The notes: a model not told the origin generated them from the sequence alone. A DNA stretch of 64,000 nucleotides from Semisulcospira habei (GCA_036245525.1 BTPG01000003.1:209643434-209707433); one strand, 5' to 3'. Positions 44,395 to 54,889 are shown, counted from the stretch's first letter. Translations and numbers: made by a program.

Positions 44395-46391
44395 TGCACC
44401 TTCGTGTTTGTGTATGTCTTCAGTGAGCTGCAGGGAAAGCCCCGTACCACGCCCCTTCCGACGAATGTGCCAAGCCATGTCCTTCCACAACGTTTCTGCG
44501 ACTTTTTCTCGGATAAGATTAAGCACATCCGCTCTGAACTAGACTCACGATCATGTGATCCCCCTACTTTTGGTGTGTATAATGGCCCTTCACTGTCTCG
44601 TTTCGAGCCAGTGACTGAGCAGGAGATCCATGAACTCATTATGAAATCACCAACAAAGAGCTGTGTGCTTGATCCCTTGCCCACGTCCCTCATAAAACAA
44701 TGTATTGATGATCTCCTCCCACTGATTACCACCATAGTTAATGCCTCTCTCTCTACAGGTGCTGTGCCTACTCAGTTTAGACATGCTGTTGTGACACCAC
44801 TCTTGAAAAAGCCTGGACTGGACCCAAACGACTTGAAGCATTTTAGACCTGTCTCTAACCTTCCGTTTATTTCAAAGATTTTGGAGAAGGTTGTTTTGAA
44901 ACAGCTACAAAGCCATTTGTCTGGAAACGGTCTTTTAGAAATGCACCAGTCGGCATACAGAAAGGATCACAGCACGGAGACTGCTGTGCTGAGCGTCCTG
45001 GATGGTCTGCTAGTGAAGGCAGACGAGAGACTTGTCTCTCTCATTGCTCTGTTGGACCTCAGCGCAGCATTCGACACGCTCGATCATTCTGTTTTGCTGA
45101 AGAGGTTAGAGGTGACCTTTGGCATCCGTGGTACCGCCCTGGCCTGGTTCACTTCATACGTTAAGGATCGTTCTCAGGCTGTTATTGTTAATGGCCAGCT
45201 ATCTGCTTCTAGTCTTTTGTTGTGTGGAGTCCCTCAGGGCTCCGTATTAGGGCCTGTTTTGTTCACTCTATATTCACAACCTCTATCTGATGTAATTGCC
45301 ACCCATGAGTGTGATTTTCACAAGTATGCTGACGATACTGAATTGTCAAGAAGTAGCGCGCCTAGCCATTTCAGCTCCGCTAAGATGAGCGTACAGTGTT
45401 GTATAGACGACGTCCTGTCCTGGATGACTAGCAACAAACTTAAGCTTAACACTGACAAAACCGAAGTCATGCCTGCCGGCTCTCAGTCTCGCCTTAGTCT
45501 GATCGACGGCGAGTTCGCAAACATTGGTGGCTGCAGCGTTCCCTTCCAGAAATGTGTCAAATATCTGGGTGTGAAGATTGACTCGACGCTCTCCATGCAT
45601 GATCATATCAGTAGCGTCTGCCGAGCTGGTTTCCTTGAGCTGAGCAGAATTGCTTCTCTCAGACCGTACCTCACAGAAGGTACGGCGTCAAGACTTGTAA
45701 ATGCATTCATTACTTCCAGGCTCGATTATTGCAATTCTGTACTGGCAGGTTTACCGGCAGATCAGATTTCACGCTTGCAAATGATTCAAAACAATGCGGC
45801 GCGTCTCATCTTGAAGAAACGAAAGAGAGACCACGTTACGCCTCTACTGAAGCAGCTGCACTGGCTGCCCGTCAAATTCCGTTGCCAGTGCAAAATTGCA
45901 ATTTTCGCCTATCGGCATTTTGACGGATCTCTCCCGCCGTACCTCTCTGCCAAGCTGTCTGCCTATCAGCCATCACGCACCCTCCGTTCCTCCAGTGAAA
46001 AGCTGTTAAAAATCCCGAAGCTCAACATGAAAACTGTCGGGGAGCGTTCTTTCACATTTTTCGCCCCAAGTGTGTGGAACTCGCTGCCAACGGAAATACG
46101 GAATCTGCCCACATTGTCACAGTTCAAGGCTCACTTAAAGACTTTTCTTTTTTGTCGGGCATTTAACACTTAGCTCATATTTAGCTAACTGTTGACTGAC
46201 TGCCACCTATTCTGATCCCAGAGGAAGTGAATGTAAGGTGTGGGGAAGGGATGGGGTGGTTTAAAGTAGTGCATAATTGTGCGTGTGTGTCTGAGAGAGA
46301 AAGGGTGTGCTGTTGTGCATGCGCAGTGAGTCCAGTGTTTTCCTGGAGAACAGCGCTATACAAGAACTATGTATTATTATTATTATTTTTA
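44395..46391 (+). mobile_element. L2-like LINE (type a), 5'-truncated
   Basis: Reverse transcriptase ORF plus ~220-bp 3' UTR ending CAGCGCTATACAAGAACTATG(TATTAT)n. The 3' end is repeated at 52858-53142. Same strand as gene B, in its intron 1. Confidence 0.85.
44404..46173 (+). CDS. L2-like reverse transcriptase (type a), open
   Basis: 589 codons without a stop. N-terminal linker (RFCDFFSDKIKHIRSE), then reverse transcriptase: FRPVSNLPFISKILEK, LIALLDLSAAFDTLDH (motif A), LLCGVPQGSVLGPVLF (motif B), HKYADDTELS (YADD active site), KYLGVKIDSTLSMHDHI, and the C-terminal QNNAARLILKKRKRDHVTPL and FTFFAPSVWNSLP. The endonuclease domain is missing by truncation, so it cannot be autonomous, but the polymerase part is undamaged, which suggests a recent insertion. 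Confidence 0.85.
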   Translation: MFVYVFSELQGKPRTTPLPTNVPSHVLPQRFCDFFSDKIKHIRSELDSRSCDPPTFGVYNGPSLSRFEPVTEQEIHELIMKSPTKSCVLDPLPTSLIKQCIDDLLPLITTIVNASLSTGAVPTQFRHAVVTPLLKKPGLDPNDLKHFRPVSNLPFISKILEKVVLKQLQSHLSGNGLLEMHQSAYRKDHSTETAVLSVLDGLLVKADERLVSLIALLDLSAAFDTLDHSVLLKRLEVTFGIRGTALAWFTSYVKDRSQAVIVNGQLSASSLLLCGVPQGSVLGPVLFTLYSQPLSDVIATHECDFHKYADDTELSRSSAPSHFSSAKMSVQCCIDDVLSWMTSNKLKLNTDKTEVMPAGSQSRLSLIDGEFANIGGCSVPFQKCVKYLGVKIDSTLSMHDHISSVCRAGFLELSRIASLRPYLTEGTASRLVNAFITSRLDYCNSVLAGLPADQISRLQMIQNNAARLILKKRKRDHVTPLLKQLHWLPVKFRCQCKIAIFAYRHFDGSLPPYLSAKLSAYQPSRTLRSSSEKLLKIPKLNMKTVGERSFTFFAPSVWNSLPTEIRNLPTLSQFKAHLKTFLFCRAFNT

Positions 46392-46474
46392 TGTATGTTT
46401 CTCCTGCCTACTGCGTAAGTTCCGGAGAAAGACATGGGTTATATACGAGACCTGATGCATCCTTTTTGAGGATG

Positions 46475-46610
46475 TAGATGATCATCTTGTTCTATACCTG
46501 CGTATTTCTCTGTGGGCTGGCGATTGGGTGCCTGATAGGCGGGGGCGCGGCAGGGGATCTAACTGTTTGTCTGTCCAGCGCTGAGTAATTCCCTTGGTAT
46601 GTGTCCTGTC
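46475..46610. repeat. Repeat of 44127-44250
   Basis: TTCTATACCTGCGTATTTCT ... GGTGCCTGATAGGCGGGGGC occurs on both sides of the type-a LINE. Either an older repeat was duplicated, or two copies of the element lie here. Confidence 0.75.
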
Positions 46611-46784
46611 TGTCTACTTTCCTTTGTAATCTTTCTTAATTATTTGACTGGCATTCTCCCCTTTTTCTTTTCGCTGGTTATGCGATGTATTTTAGCGCTC
46701 AAACAAGAACGCTTTTCTTTTTCAATAGTAGCAGACCCCAGTATATTATAAGTTATTGGTAGCAGGGGTTCGCTACACGGACCC

Positions 46785-46878
46785 TTGTAGGCCTTCGGGA
46801 GGTCAAAGGAACCATTGTACCCCGAAGGCCGAAAGGTCTTCGGGGTACAATGGTTCCTTTGACCTCCCGAAGGTCTAC

Positions 46879-46880
<2 letters not shown>
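46785..46880. mobile_element. Perfect 96-nt hairpin, family G
   Basis: TTGTAGGCCTTCGGGAGGTC ... followed by its reverse complement to GGTCTACAA; loop GGCCGAAAGG. At most two or three mismatches in 43-bp arms. The right arm abuts an (AAT)n LINE tail. Confidence 0.85.
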
Positions 46881-46950
<70 letters not shown>

Positions 46951-47459
46951 TACGGTATTTATAATGCGCTTATCTTATAATAATTATAACTCTAAGCGCG
47001 CACTCACAACTCGCGACAGCATGCGCACGCTTTAGACAACAACTCACGTACCACAAATAGTGAAATACATTACGACAGTCTGCTTAGGATGGGGAGTGTG
47101 GTGGTATAGTGCTAGAACTGTTGAAAGAGGTGAGTTTTGAGGGCGGACTGGAAGGAGGAGAGAGAGTGTTTCTGACGGAGAGAGAGTGGGAGAGTGTTCC
47201 AGGTGGATGGACCGTATACTGAGAAGGAACGGGGGCCGAAAGTGCTGAGTTTGGTGCGGGGGATGTGGAGGCGGAGAGGGTCGGAGGCGGAGCGGAGGGA
47301 GCGGGGAGGAGTGTAGGGGTGAAGTAAGTTTGAGAGATAGGCGGGAGCGCAGTTGTTCAGGGATTTGTAGCAGAGAGACAGAATCTTGTATTGGATGCGT
47401 TGGGGGATGGAAAGCCAGTGAAGGAGTTTGAGCAGGGGAGAGATGTGGTCGGATTTTTT
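46881..47459 (-). mobile_element. L2-like LINE (type b), 3' fragment
   Basis: (AAT)n tail, ACGGTATTTATAATGCGC end, then reverse transcriptase C-terminal codons (STWNTLP-type motif, frameshifted). Truncated at CGGATTTTTTC. Confidence 0.8.
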
Positions 47460-48066
47460 CTTTCTTACAAGGATCTGTGCAGCAAGCCTCTGCTACCAAT
47501 AACGTATTTGTTTTCATTCCTCCACTATTTCCGTAAAAGAAATCAAGAAGACATCTTCCGACCTGGATCACGCCAGACATAACTGATGTCAAAGGAATAT
47601 ACATTTATACATAATAGATTTATGAAATAATTTAAAATATTTCATGACGATACCGTCTCCAGTACTGAGTGTGCTTGTTGTTTTGAACAACACTAAGTAA
47701 CTTTTTTCTTGATGTCGTTTTGGTGATCTTGTATAGAACAAAACTCGCATCCAAGATGCGTCACAAAGAGGGCTACAAGAAGTCCGCCATTTGTCGCTAC
47801 AAGGCTCTTTGTATGTTGTACAGTTTGCGCTAAAGGGATAGGTCGTGTGACGTAGGGATGAAAACAAGCTGTAATACACAGAGCGACCCATTCACCTCGA
47901 CAGCTGGCAGTGAAATGAAACGTGAGCACTGGGTGCTGGGTTTCATTGGGTCGCTGCGGACTTTGAAACAGTGTAACTTGCAGAATTGCAGAAGCTCTGC
48001 AAAAAAAAAAAAAAAAAAAAAAAATCTTTTGCTTCTCAGCCTTCAAGTTATTAGAACAGCGGACAT
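47460..48066. other. Gene B intron 1, no feature
   Basis: No exon or element seen apart from a poly(A) run at 48001-48024. Confidence 0.45.
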
Positions 48067-48174
48067 TTAACCCCTTCACTGCCGAGACAAAGTAAACACG
48101 ATACAGCTGCAAGAGACATAGATCCTCATGAGCCACCGCGACTGCGGGGGCTCATGAGGATCTATGCCTCTTGC
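48067..48174. mobile_element. TTAA-led hairpin, family C
   Basis: TTAACCCCTTCACTGCCGAG end, then GCAAGAGACATAGATCCTCA pairing with TGAGGATCTATGCCTCTTGC. The end CCCCTTCACTGCC resembles piggyBac termini. Confidence 0.8.
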
Positions 48175-48284
48175 TGAGCCCAGTTTGTGTCCATGTTTCT
48201 TGGACAGGTTTGGCTGTTTGTCGTTGAACGAACAAAAGAGTTCAGAAACATGTTCAATGTAGGTCCTCGTACAGTGGCAAAGAA

Positions 48285-48346
48285 GGGGTTAGGGCGGGAC
48301 CTTAAGGCTCTGAACCGCAAGATCCAAGATCACAGACCAGCGCACC
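48285..48346. mobile_element. Foldback, family D
   Basis: GGGACCTTAAGGCTCTGAACC ... CAAGATCACAGACC; one arm is short. Confidence 0.45.
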
Positions 48347-48416
48347 TTTGTAATTTTCGCAAAAGCGGCGTTGTTGGCACCGATAACCTAGGTCATGACT
48401 TACATATCGCGTGCAG

Positions 48417-48549
48417 GTTGTGTCCTACACGTGCATCGCGGGCTATGAAGAGACAAGGCTGGGAACAGCCGTCATTCACTGCGTCAACAACACCGCCTGG
48501 TCCAGCGGAGTCGGACTCCAGTGCCAACATGCGGAACCAGTCGAAGAAC
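48417..48549 (+). CDS. Gene B exon 2: second half of Sushi domain
   Basis: 133 bp, acceptor gcgtgcag, donor GTAAGT after GAAGAAC; phase 0 in, phase 1 out. It encodes VVSYTCIAGYEETRLGTAVI then HCVNNTAWSSGVGLQCQ: cysteines 2, 3 and 4 with the signature Y-x-C, G-Y, and W-S of a Sushi/CCP module. Cysteine 1 is on exon 1 (RCNGKPP). NNT is a possible N-glycosylation site. The acceptor has a weak pyrimidine tract. Confidence 0.75.
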
Positions 48550-48670
48550 GTAAGTACACACGCTTGCGCATGTCCTGACATGCGTACTTTGGGAATACCA
48601 TCACATTTAAACAAAGTGTATGACAGTCTTGCCTTTTACTAATGACACCAAATCACAGCTCGCTACAAGT

Positions 48671-48690
48671 GATAATAATAATAACAATAA

Positions 48691-48764
<74 letters not shown>

Positions 48765-48893
48765 ATGGTATTTATGTGGTGCATTTCTCATATTTATAAT
48801 ATAACTCAAATTGCATTTATGTGGCACCTATCCCTGTTCACACCAAGCTCTAAGCACCTTAGAAACATACAACAGACAACTAAAAAAAAAATC
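48671..48893 (-). mobile_element. 3' tail of an L2-like LINE
   Basis: (AAT)n array, then ATGGTATTTATGTGGTGCATT and CAAGCTCTAAGCACCTTAG, typical L2-type 3' UTR sequence. No coding part remains. Confidence 0.6.
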
Positions 48894-49102
48894 TTAACCC
48901 TTTCACTGTCACTGTACGTATTTTGTGTTTCAAAAATCTGTATTCGTTCAACCACCAAACTGTCAAGGGGACATGGACACAAATTCGTCTCAGCAAGAGG
49001 CATAGATCCTCATGAGCCCCCGCAACGGCGGGGGCTCATGAGGATCTATGCCTCTTGTAATTTTGAGTGATCTTCATTTTTTCTTGGCATTGAAGGGGTT
49101 AA
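48894..49102. mobile_element. Complete TTAA-bounded element, family C
   Basis: 209 bp. TTAA (48894-48897), left end CCCTTTCACTGTCACTG; right end GGCATTGAAGGGG then TTAA (49099-49102). The ends are inverted repeats of each other. The interior hairpin GCAAGAGGCATAGATCCTCA / TGAGGATCTATGCCTCTTG is near-perfect with loop CGCAACGGCG. Best type specimen of the family. Confidence 0.88.
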
Positions 49103-49206
49103 AAAAGCCGGAGTGTCCAAATTTTAGGACCCTGTCTTTTGTCACGAACCGGCGATGCCGGATATTCGCCATGAATCCGGTAAGCAGACTGAGAGATCTG
49201 ATCGTA

Positions 49207-49243
49207 CTGGAGACTTTTTTTCTTGTCTCGGACAGTATCATTC
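49207..49243. repeat. Target duplication left of LINE type b
   Basis: CTGGAGACTTTTTTTC ... ACAGTATCATTC, repeated with three substitutions and one indel at 51143-51178. Confidence 0.7.
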
Positions 49244-50954
49244 ACACACAGCAAAGAAGAACTCCCGTCCGCTTTTTCCACCTATTTCTCCGACAAAATC
49301 CAAACTCTGCGCAACACACTCGACACCCTGCCTTCTCCGCCTTGCCTTCCTGATCCCCCCTTTTCCGGCACTCCCCTCTCGTCCTTCCGCCCCGTCTCTC
49401 AGGATGCAGTCCTCAAGACCATAAAGTCCATACCCTTCAAAACCTGCGAACTAGACCCCCTCCCAGCCTCTCTCTACCGGGACGGCCTTCCAAAACGTTT
49501 GCCCTTCATTACCGACATCATCAACGCATCTCTAGAGAATGGCTCCGTCCCGGATATCTTCAAGTCCGCCATCGTCCGTCCTCTCCTAAAAAAAAAAACA
49601 ACCTCGACCCAAACGAACTCAAGAACTACCGCCCAGTCTCCAATCTCTCTTTCCTGTCCAAGCTTCTTGAGAAGGTTGTCCTCAACCAGCTCAACCTCCA
49701 CCTCGCCGACAACAACCTCCTCAGTCCCTTCCAGTCTGCCTATCGCAAACATCACAGCACTGAAACAGCCCTTCTACATATCCTAAACGACCTGCTGATC
49801 TCCACCGACTCGGGCAACATCTCCCTTCTTACGCTACACGATCTCTCTGCCGCCTTCGACACCATAGACCACTCTATCCTCCTCCACCGCCTTCACCACT
49901 CCTTGGCATCACTGACTCTGCTCACTCCTGGTTTCTCTCCTACTTCTCCGACAGACAGCAGTCCGTCACCATCGACGGCGTCTCCTCCAAACCAGTCAGG
50001 CTCTCCTGCGGCGTTCCACAGGGGTCCGTCCTGGGCCCGGTCCTTTTCACACTCTACACCTCTCCCCTGTCCAACATCATCCAGTCTCACCACATACAAC
50101 ACCACCTCTACGCTGACGACTCACAACTACTAGACAAAGACAAAATCGACAACACTCAGTCACTACTGACTCGCACGGCTGACTGCTATGAAGACGTGAA
50201 AAACTGGATGACAGCAAACAAGCTCAAACTGAACGACGACAAAACGGAAGCCATGCTGGTAGGCACTCGCCAGAAACTTTCCCAGCTCCCTCCCTCTCTC
50301 CACCTTCAACTCGACAGCACCCCCATCTCCCTCTCTGACTCGGTCAAAAACCTCGGCGTTATCCTCGATTCCTCTCTTTCCATGACCAGCTTCGTCTCTG
50401 CCACGGCCCAGGCATGTTATTTCCACCTCCGCCGCATCAGTCAGATCAGAAAATACCTCACTACCGAAGCTGCCACCAAACTCGATGTCTCTCTCATCTT
50501 ATCTCGCATCGACTACTGCAACTCTCTCCTTTCCGGCCTTCCTCAATCCACCACTCTCACTCTCCAGCGCGTCCAGAACAATGCTGCCCGCCTCGTCCTC
50601 AGAAAGAAAAAATCCGACCACATCACTCCCCTGCTCAAGCTTCTTCACTGGCTCCCCATCCCCCAACGCATTCAATACAAGATTCTGTCTCTCTGCTACA
50701 AATCCCTGAACAACTACGCTCCTACCTATCTCTCCAACTTACTTCACCCCTACACTCCTTCCAGCTCCCTCCGCTCCGCCTCCGACCCTCTCCGCCTCCT
50801 CATCCCCCGCACCAAACTCAGCACTTTCGGCCCCCGCTCCTTCTCCGTCTACGGTCCATCCACCTGGAACACTCTCCCACTCTCTCTCCGTCAGAAACAC
50901 TCTCTCTCCTCCTTCCAGTCCGCCCTCAAAACTCACCTCTTTCAACAGTTCTAG
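49244..50954 (+). pseudogene. L2-like reverse transcriptase (type b), frameshifted
   Basis: Reading in pieces: SKEELPSAFSTYFSDKIQTL and ELDPLPASLYRDGLPKRLPF (49223-49590), a frameshift in the A10 run at 49590-49599, motif A around 49835-49875, HLYADDSQLLDKDK (about 50105), and the open C-terminal part from 50196: VKNLGVILDSSLSMTSFVSA, QNNAARLVLRKKKSDHITPL, YGPSTWNTLP. YADD is intact. Confidence 0.83.
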
Positions 50955-51142
50955 CACTATATCACCACACTCCCCACCCCAAGCTGACCGTCGTAATGTT
51001 TTTTTTCCCCACTATTTGTGGTACGTGAGTCATTGTCTAAAGCGTGCGCATGCGTGTGCGAGTTGTGAGTGCGCGCTTAGAGTTATAATTATTATAAGAT
51101 AAGCGCATTATAAATACCGTAATTATTATTATTATTAAGCAG
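49244..51142 (+). mobile_element. L2-like LINE (type b), 5'-truncated, in a 36-bp duplication
   Basis: Best type-b copy: linker, reverse transcriptase, 3' UTR ending GCGCATTATAAATACCGTAA(TTATTA)n. It lies in gene B intron 2, same strand. Confidence 0.85.
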
Positions 51143-51178
51143 CTGGAAACTTTTATTCTTGTCTTGACAGTATCATTC
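51143..51178. repeat. Target duplication right of LINE type b
   Basis: CTGGAAACTTTTATTC ... ACAGTATCATTC, partner of 49207-49243. Confidence 0.7.
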
Positions 51179-51265
51179 TCGGTTATCCCGCCTTCTCCAG
51201 CAGCACGTATCGCGCAATGTCGTTGATGCGCTTGACAATCACAAGTTGGCTGGCTAGTTCGGGAT

Positions 51266-51334
51266 TTAACCCCTCGACTGCCAAGAAACACTGAACACCG
51301 CAAAGCTGCAAGAGGCATAGATCCTCATGAGCCT
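51266..51334. mobile_element. Truncated family C element
   Basis: TTAACCCCTCGACTGCCAAG ... GCAAGAGGCATAGATCCTCA then cut at TGAGCC, where a LINE tail begins (TCATAATAATTACGG). Confidence 0.8.
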
Positions 51335-51336
51335 CA

Positions 51337-51480
51337 TAATAATTACGGGATTTATAATGCGCTTATCTTATAATAATTATAACTCTTAGCGCGCACTCAC
51401 AACTCACGCACGCATGTGCACGCTTTGAACAATGACTCACATACCACAAATATGGTATACCACAAATATGGTATATGCTG
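51337..51480 (-). mobile_element. L2-like LINE (type b), 3' terminal fragment
   Basis: ATAATTACGGGATTTATAATG ... AACTCACGCACGCATGTGC, matching 34150-34250 and 46950-47050. Confidence 0.75.
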
Positions 51481-51659
51481 TACCCGTGACGCTCCGAGTC
51501 AGGGGCACAACTCTTCGCATGACTGACATTACTTCAGTTTTCTCCCCCTGTGGTACGACCTGAACTTTCATCAGTTCAGGGGCACTGCCATTGTGCCACT
51601 TCTGTTTACAAGGATCTATAAAGTATTCGACAAATACTATTTTCCCCCTACCGTTTCAG

Positions 51660-51747
51660 TGCCAAGGTGGCTGTTTGTGTTCGTGGTGGCATTGTCTGCT
51701 TCCTTGGTGGCTCTGTGTTTGGGATTTCTGTTCACGTATATCTGCAG
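51660..51747 (+). CDS. Gene B exon 3: membrane helix
   Basis: 88 bp; acceptor ccctaccgtttcag, donor gtaaat after TGCAG. The C|TG split codon with exon 2 gives Leu, then PRW and a single helix, LFVFVVALSASLVALCLGFL, then FTYIC. It leaves in phase 2. The helix between a Sushi domain and a Cys-rich tail makes a type I membrane protein. Confidence 0.75.
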
Positions 51748-51811
51748 GTAAATAGAAGAGTTTGCATCTCTTTGACACGTTTGCGTGTATATGCGATTAT
51801 TTTCTTGATCG

Positions 51812-51887
51812 TTAACTCATTCAGTCCCGAAATACCCCCCCCAAAAAAAAACAAAAAAAAAAAAACACCAAACAAACAAACAAACAA

Positions 51888-51919
<32 letters not shown>

Positions 51920-52042
51920 AAAACCCCACGCTTAGAAAAGGCAAGTACAGCACCGTTATACTTTTTCTTTCAAAAGATGCTTCTTTTTTTAAATCTATGG
52001 AGACGCGCCCTATACGGATACGGCACGTCTCTAATGAGCTAA
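51812..52042. mobile_element. Decayed family A hairpin with A-rich insert
   Basis: TTAACTCATTCAGTCCCG at the left; GAGACGCGCCC, TACGGATACGGCACGTC and TCTAATGAGCTAA at the right. The middle is an A/C-rich low-complexity run (51838-51935). Confidence 0.5.
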
Positions 52043-52259
52043 AAAAGAAATTCTACACATTTTTTCACTCATTTTATTTGTCGGTCACCTTTTCGGTCTG
52101 GACCTCCTTAGCCTGGACACAAAACACAAGACTGATCGACCTAGATAGTTCAAAGGTAGTTGTCGATTTAGCTCAAGTTGTCGCCTAAATGTAAGCTTGT
52201 ATGTAATTTTGGACCTTACGACAGTCCAGCACACAGATTGTACGAATATTGGGCAGATA

Positions 52260-52468
52260 TTAACCCATAAAGCTCTGACATGCTACGGCAGGATGTGGAT
52301 CGACCAAGATGGTTCAAGGGGGTGTCAGAATAGCTTGGCGCATGTAGGCGCCAAGCTATTCGACACCACCTTTGAACTATCACGGTCGATCTGTCTCCTG
52401 AACGGTGATTGGATCTCAAAGGGCATATGCAAAAAATATAACTTTACCCTCAGGATGCAATGAGTTAA
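52260..52468. mobile_element. TTAA-bounded hairpin element, family B
   Basis: TTAACCCATAAAGCTC ... CAATGAGTTAA. Core GATGGTTCAAGGGGGTGTC against GACACCACCTTTGAACTATC around GGCGCATGTAGGCGCC. It lies 28 bp before the gene B exon 4 acceptor. Confidence 0.82.
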
Positions 52469-52496
52469 TTCGTGTAATATGTGTGTTTTTTCTCAG

Positions 52497-52677
52497 TGCA
52501 CGTGGAGCGTGTGGTTGCTGCAGCCTCTGCGTCCAGTCCAGTTCCGGCGATCCCCAGACGCGCTGCTGGTCACGTGGGCAACGCTCTTCCCGCATTGGTC
52601 AAAGCTCCAGTCACGTGACGCAGAATCCAATCGTGGTATATGACGATTATCTCACCAGGCAAAAGGCGTTTTTGTGA
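52497..52677 (+). CDS. Gene B exon 4: Cys-rich cytoplasmic tail
   Basis: Acceptor gtgttttttctcag; the AG|T codon gives Ser. Then ARGACGCCSLC, a cysteine cluster beside the membrane that could be palmitoylated. A Ser/Arg-rich tail follows, and the C terminus NPIVVYDDYLTRQKAFL ends at TGA 52675-52677. Tyr residues in IVVYDDYL could be phosphorylated (inference). The four exons total 218 codons plus the stop. Confidence 0.72.
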
Positions 52678-52764
52678 AAACCCGGATGTCCCAATATTTG
52701 GGTGGAAATGTATGACTATGTGTTATGGTCTGCGAGCTTGTACTGTGCGGCCGCATGTGTGCTG

Positions 52765-52822
52765 ATCTGTAATTGTGCACCTAGCTCCAGAGCCGAAAGT
52801 TCCAAAATCACAGACCCGTACA
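52765..52822. mobile_element. Foldback, family D
   Basis: CTGATCTGTAATTGTGCACC against AGTTCCAAAATCACAGACC. Confidence 0.5.
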
Positions 52823-52857
52823 CATCTATGCAACAGACAAAATTAGCCATTTGAAAT

Positions 52858-53142
52858 GTGGAATCTGCCCACATTGTCACAGTTAAAAGCTCACTTAAAG
52901 ACTTTTCTTTTCTGTCGGGCATTTAACACTTAGCTCATCTTTAGCTAACTGTTGACTGCCTTTTATTCTGATTCTGGAGGGAAGTAGATGTAAGGTGTTG
53001 GGAAGGGATGGGGTGGGTTAAAGTAGTGTATAGTTGTGCGTGTGTCTGAGAGAGAGAGTGTGCTGTTGTGCATGCGCAGTGAGTCCGGTGTTTTCCTGGA
53101 GAACAGCGCTATACAAGAGCTATTTATTATTATTATTATTAT
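52858..53142 (+). mobile_element. L2-like LINE (type a), 3' fragment
   Basis: GGAATCTGCCCACATTGTCA ... CAGCGCTATACAAGAGCTATT(TATTAT)n, matching 46097-46390: the last ~25 ORF codons plus the 3' UTR. Confidence 0.85.
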
Positions 53143-53217
53143 TTACAATTTCAAAATTGCACTTGTGTCCGATCGCTTGACTGTGTTGAAGTTGAAATCT
53201 CCATGCATGGCAATTTA

Positions 53218-53345
53218 CTACTACTACTACTACTACTACTACAAATGACTATTTATATACTTATAAAATAAGCTCTAAGAGCTTTACAAAAAGGTGGAGG
53301 TGGAGGGGGTCATAAAGCCAGAGAAACAAAGGTTTTTGCAATACA
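53218..53345 (-). mobile_element. (TAC)n with LINE-like 3' end
   Basis: (CTA)n array then AATAAGCTCTAAGAGCTTTAC, a typical L2-type 3' UTR motif. Short and uncertain. Confidence 0.45.
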
Positions 53346-53474
53346 CACACTTCAGCAAAAAATGTCTAGGGGTCCGTCCAAAGAAAGATAGAATCAATCC
53401 GACACCAGGATTTGACAGAGTATATTGATATATCGATGCATTTTTGGATAAAGTCAAGCAGAAGCAGTTTCAGT

Positions 53475-53688
53475 TTAACTCATTCAGGCCCGACACACCA
53501 CAGCAAGACATGGATCGAGCATGATAGTTCAAGGGTAGTGCCAGAAAAGCTTGGCGCCCATAGGCGCCAAGCTATTCTGGCACCACCCTTGAACTATCAT
53601 GCTCGATCTATCTCTAGAATTGTAATACAGTCCTTCAGAGAGCAACTATAAAATGTAGGGATTTCTGTCCTCAGGTAGAATGTGTTAA
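53475..53688. mobile_element. TTAA-bounded hairpin element, family B
   Basis: TTAACTCATTCAGGCCC ... GGTAGAATGTGTTAA. Core GATCGAGCATGATAGTTCAA pairs with TTGAACTATCATGCTCGATC around GGCGCCCATAGGCGCC. Confidence 0.87.
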
Positions 53689-53717
53689 TAAAAGAGAAAC
53701 ATTGTTTCATTATTATT

Positions 53718-53746
53718 CATGTGTGTGTGCGTGTGCGTGTGTGTGC

Positions 53747-53786
<40 letters not shown>
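53718..53786. repeat. (GT)n microsatellite
   Basis: GT array with CG interruptions. Confidence 0.95.
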
Positions 53787-53791
<5 letters not shown>

Positions 53792-54186
53792 AGGTAACAT
53801 GTGATAAATAGACCACTTATTACATGTTACGATGACAACGTTACTCGCTGAGCAAAGCGTTCTCTCCCAAGTACGGTTTTTACCAATAACATTTCTCAGT
53901 ACAAACATACCATTATCTTCATTCAATCAAACCTCTAAACAAAAAGATGGCAACAAATAAACAATTTAAGGGGCTAGGCACAAAAAGAACTATATATGTA
54001 GGTGTTCTGCGATACCGTTAGTACCAGATTCATACAAAACATAAATGAATAACTGTATCAGTTAGATAATATCAACAACAGGAAAACTCAAGCGAAGGTC
54101 CTATGATGCACGTAATGACCGTAATCGAAACGACGAAGAAACAAAAAGCTTGATAAATACAAATTCAGGGAGTTATGCAACAAAAT

Positions 54187-54226
54187 AACTCACAAACCAG
54201 ATAGGTGAGGCTGGCGCTGGCAAAAT
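54187..54226. mobile_element. Minimal copy of the CACAAACCAGATAGG element
   Basis: CTCACAAACCAGATAGGTGA then GGCTGGCGCTGGC; it matches the ends of 44092-44292 with the interior lost. Confidence 0.5.
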
Positions 54227-54457
54227 AACTACATGCACGCGTTGTGTTCTGCCTGTATTACCAATTTCATACAAAAGAATGACTGAAAATGTCTTAAAAT
54301 AAAAAATAAAAAAATCTTAGAGAAACTCCAGGCGAATGCAGTTCGCGCGTGGTTGTTGACTGATAGTCAGAAGTATGAAACTCTACGTCATAGTACAGCT
54401 TTTTTTCCCCCAGGGTATATTCCACACGTATACCTTTTACAGTTCAAGACAAAATCT

Positions 54458-54689
54458 TTGTATTACGAGTTAGGCTTGGACAGTGGTTTCCGTCGCCTCT
54501 CGGGTCCAATCAGGGGGCGTGGGATGGGGTGGTGGTGGGGGTGGGGGGGGGAGGGGTGAGTGGGAGGGTCAATATCATAGGTAAGAGGCTCGGGCCAAAG
54601 CCATCGACTTTTACCTCCGACATTGACCATCCTGACCGGACCCTCGAATCGACAAGAACCACTGGCAAAGCCTAACTCGTAATACACAA
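54458..54689. mobile_element. MITE with ~50-bp inverted repeats
   Basis: TTGTATTACGAGTTAGGCTT ... AAGCCTAACTCGTAATACACAA. The arms extend to GGTCC / GGACC with mismatches. The interior is G-rich. Type unknown. Confidence 0.75.
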
Positions 54690-54889
54690 CTAATGTTGGC
54701 TCATGTACCATTGCTAAGGAGTGATGTAATGTAATGAACCATCCACCGTCGGTTCAGTACAAACACACCATAATCTGCATTCAGTCAAACCTCGAAGCAC
54801 AAATAAAGTGAGCAATAAATACACCATTTAAGGGGTTACACAACAAAAAGAACTGTATGCAGATGTTATGTGATACCATTGGTACAAAA

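Noticed and set aside
47044..47604. Pro/Ser-rich 186-codon frame
   Set aside because: Wrong-frame reading of an L2-like LINE 3' fragment (type b), as at 34246 and 50414.
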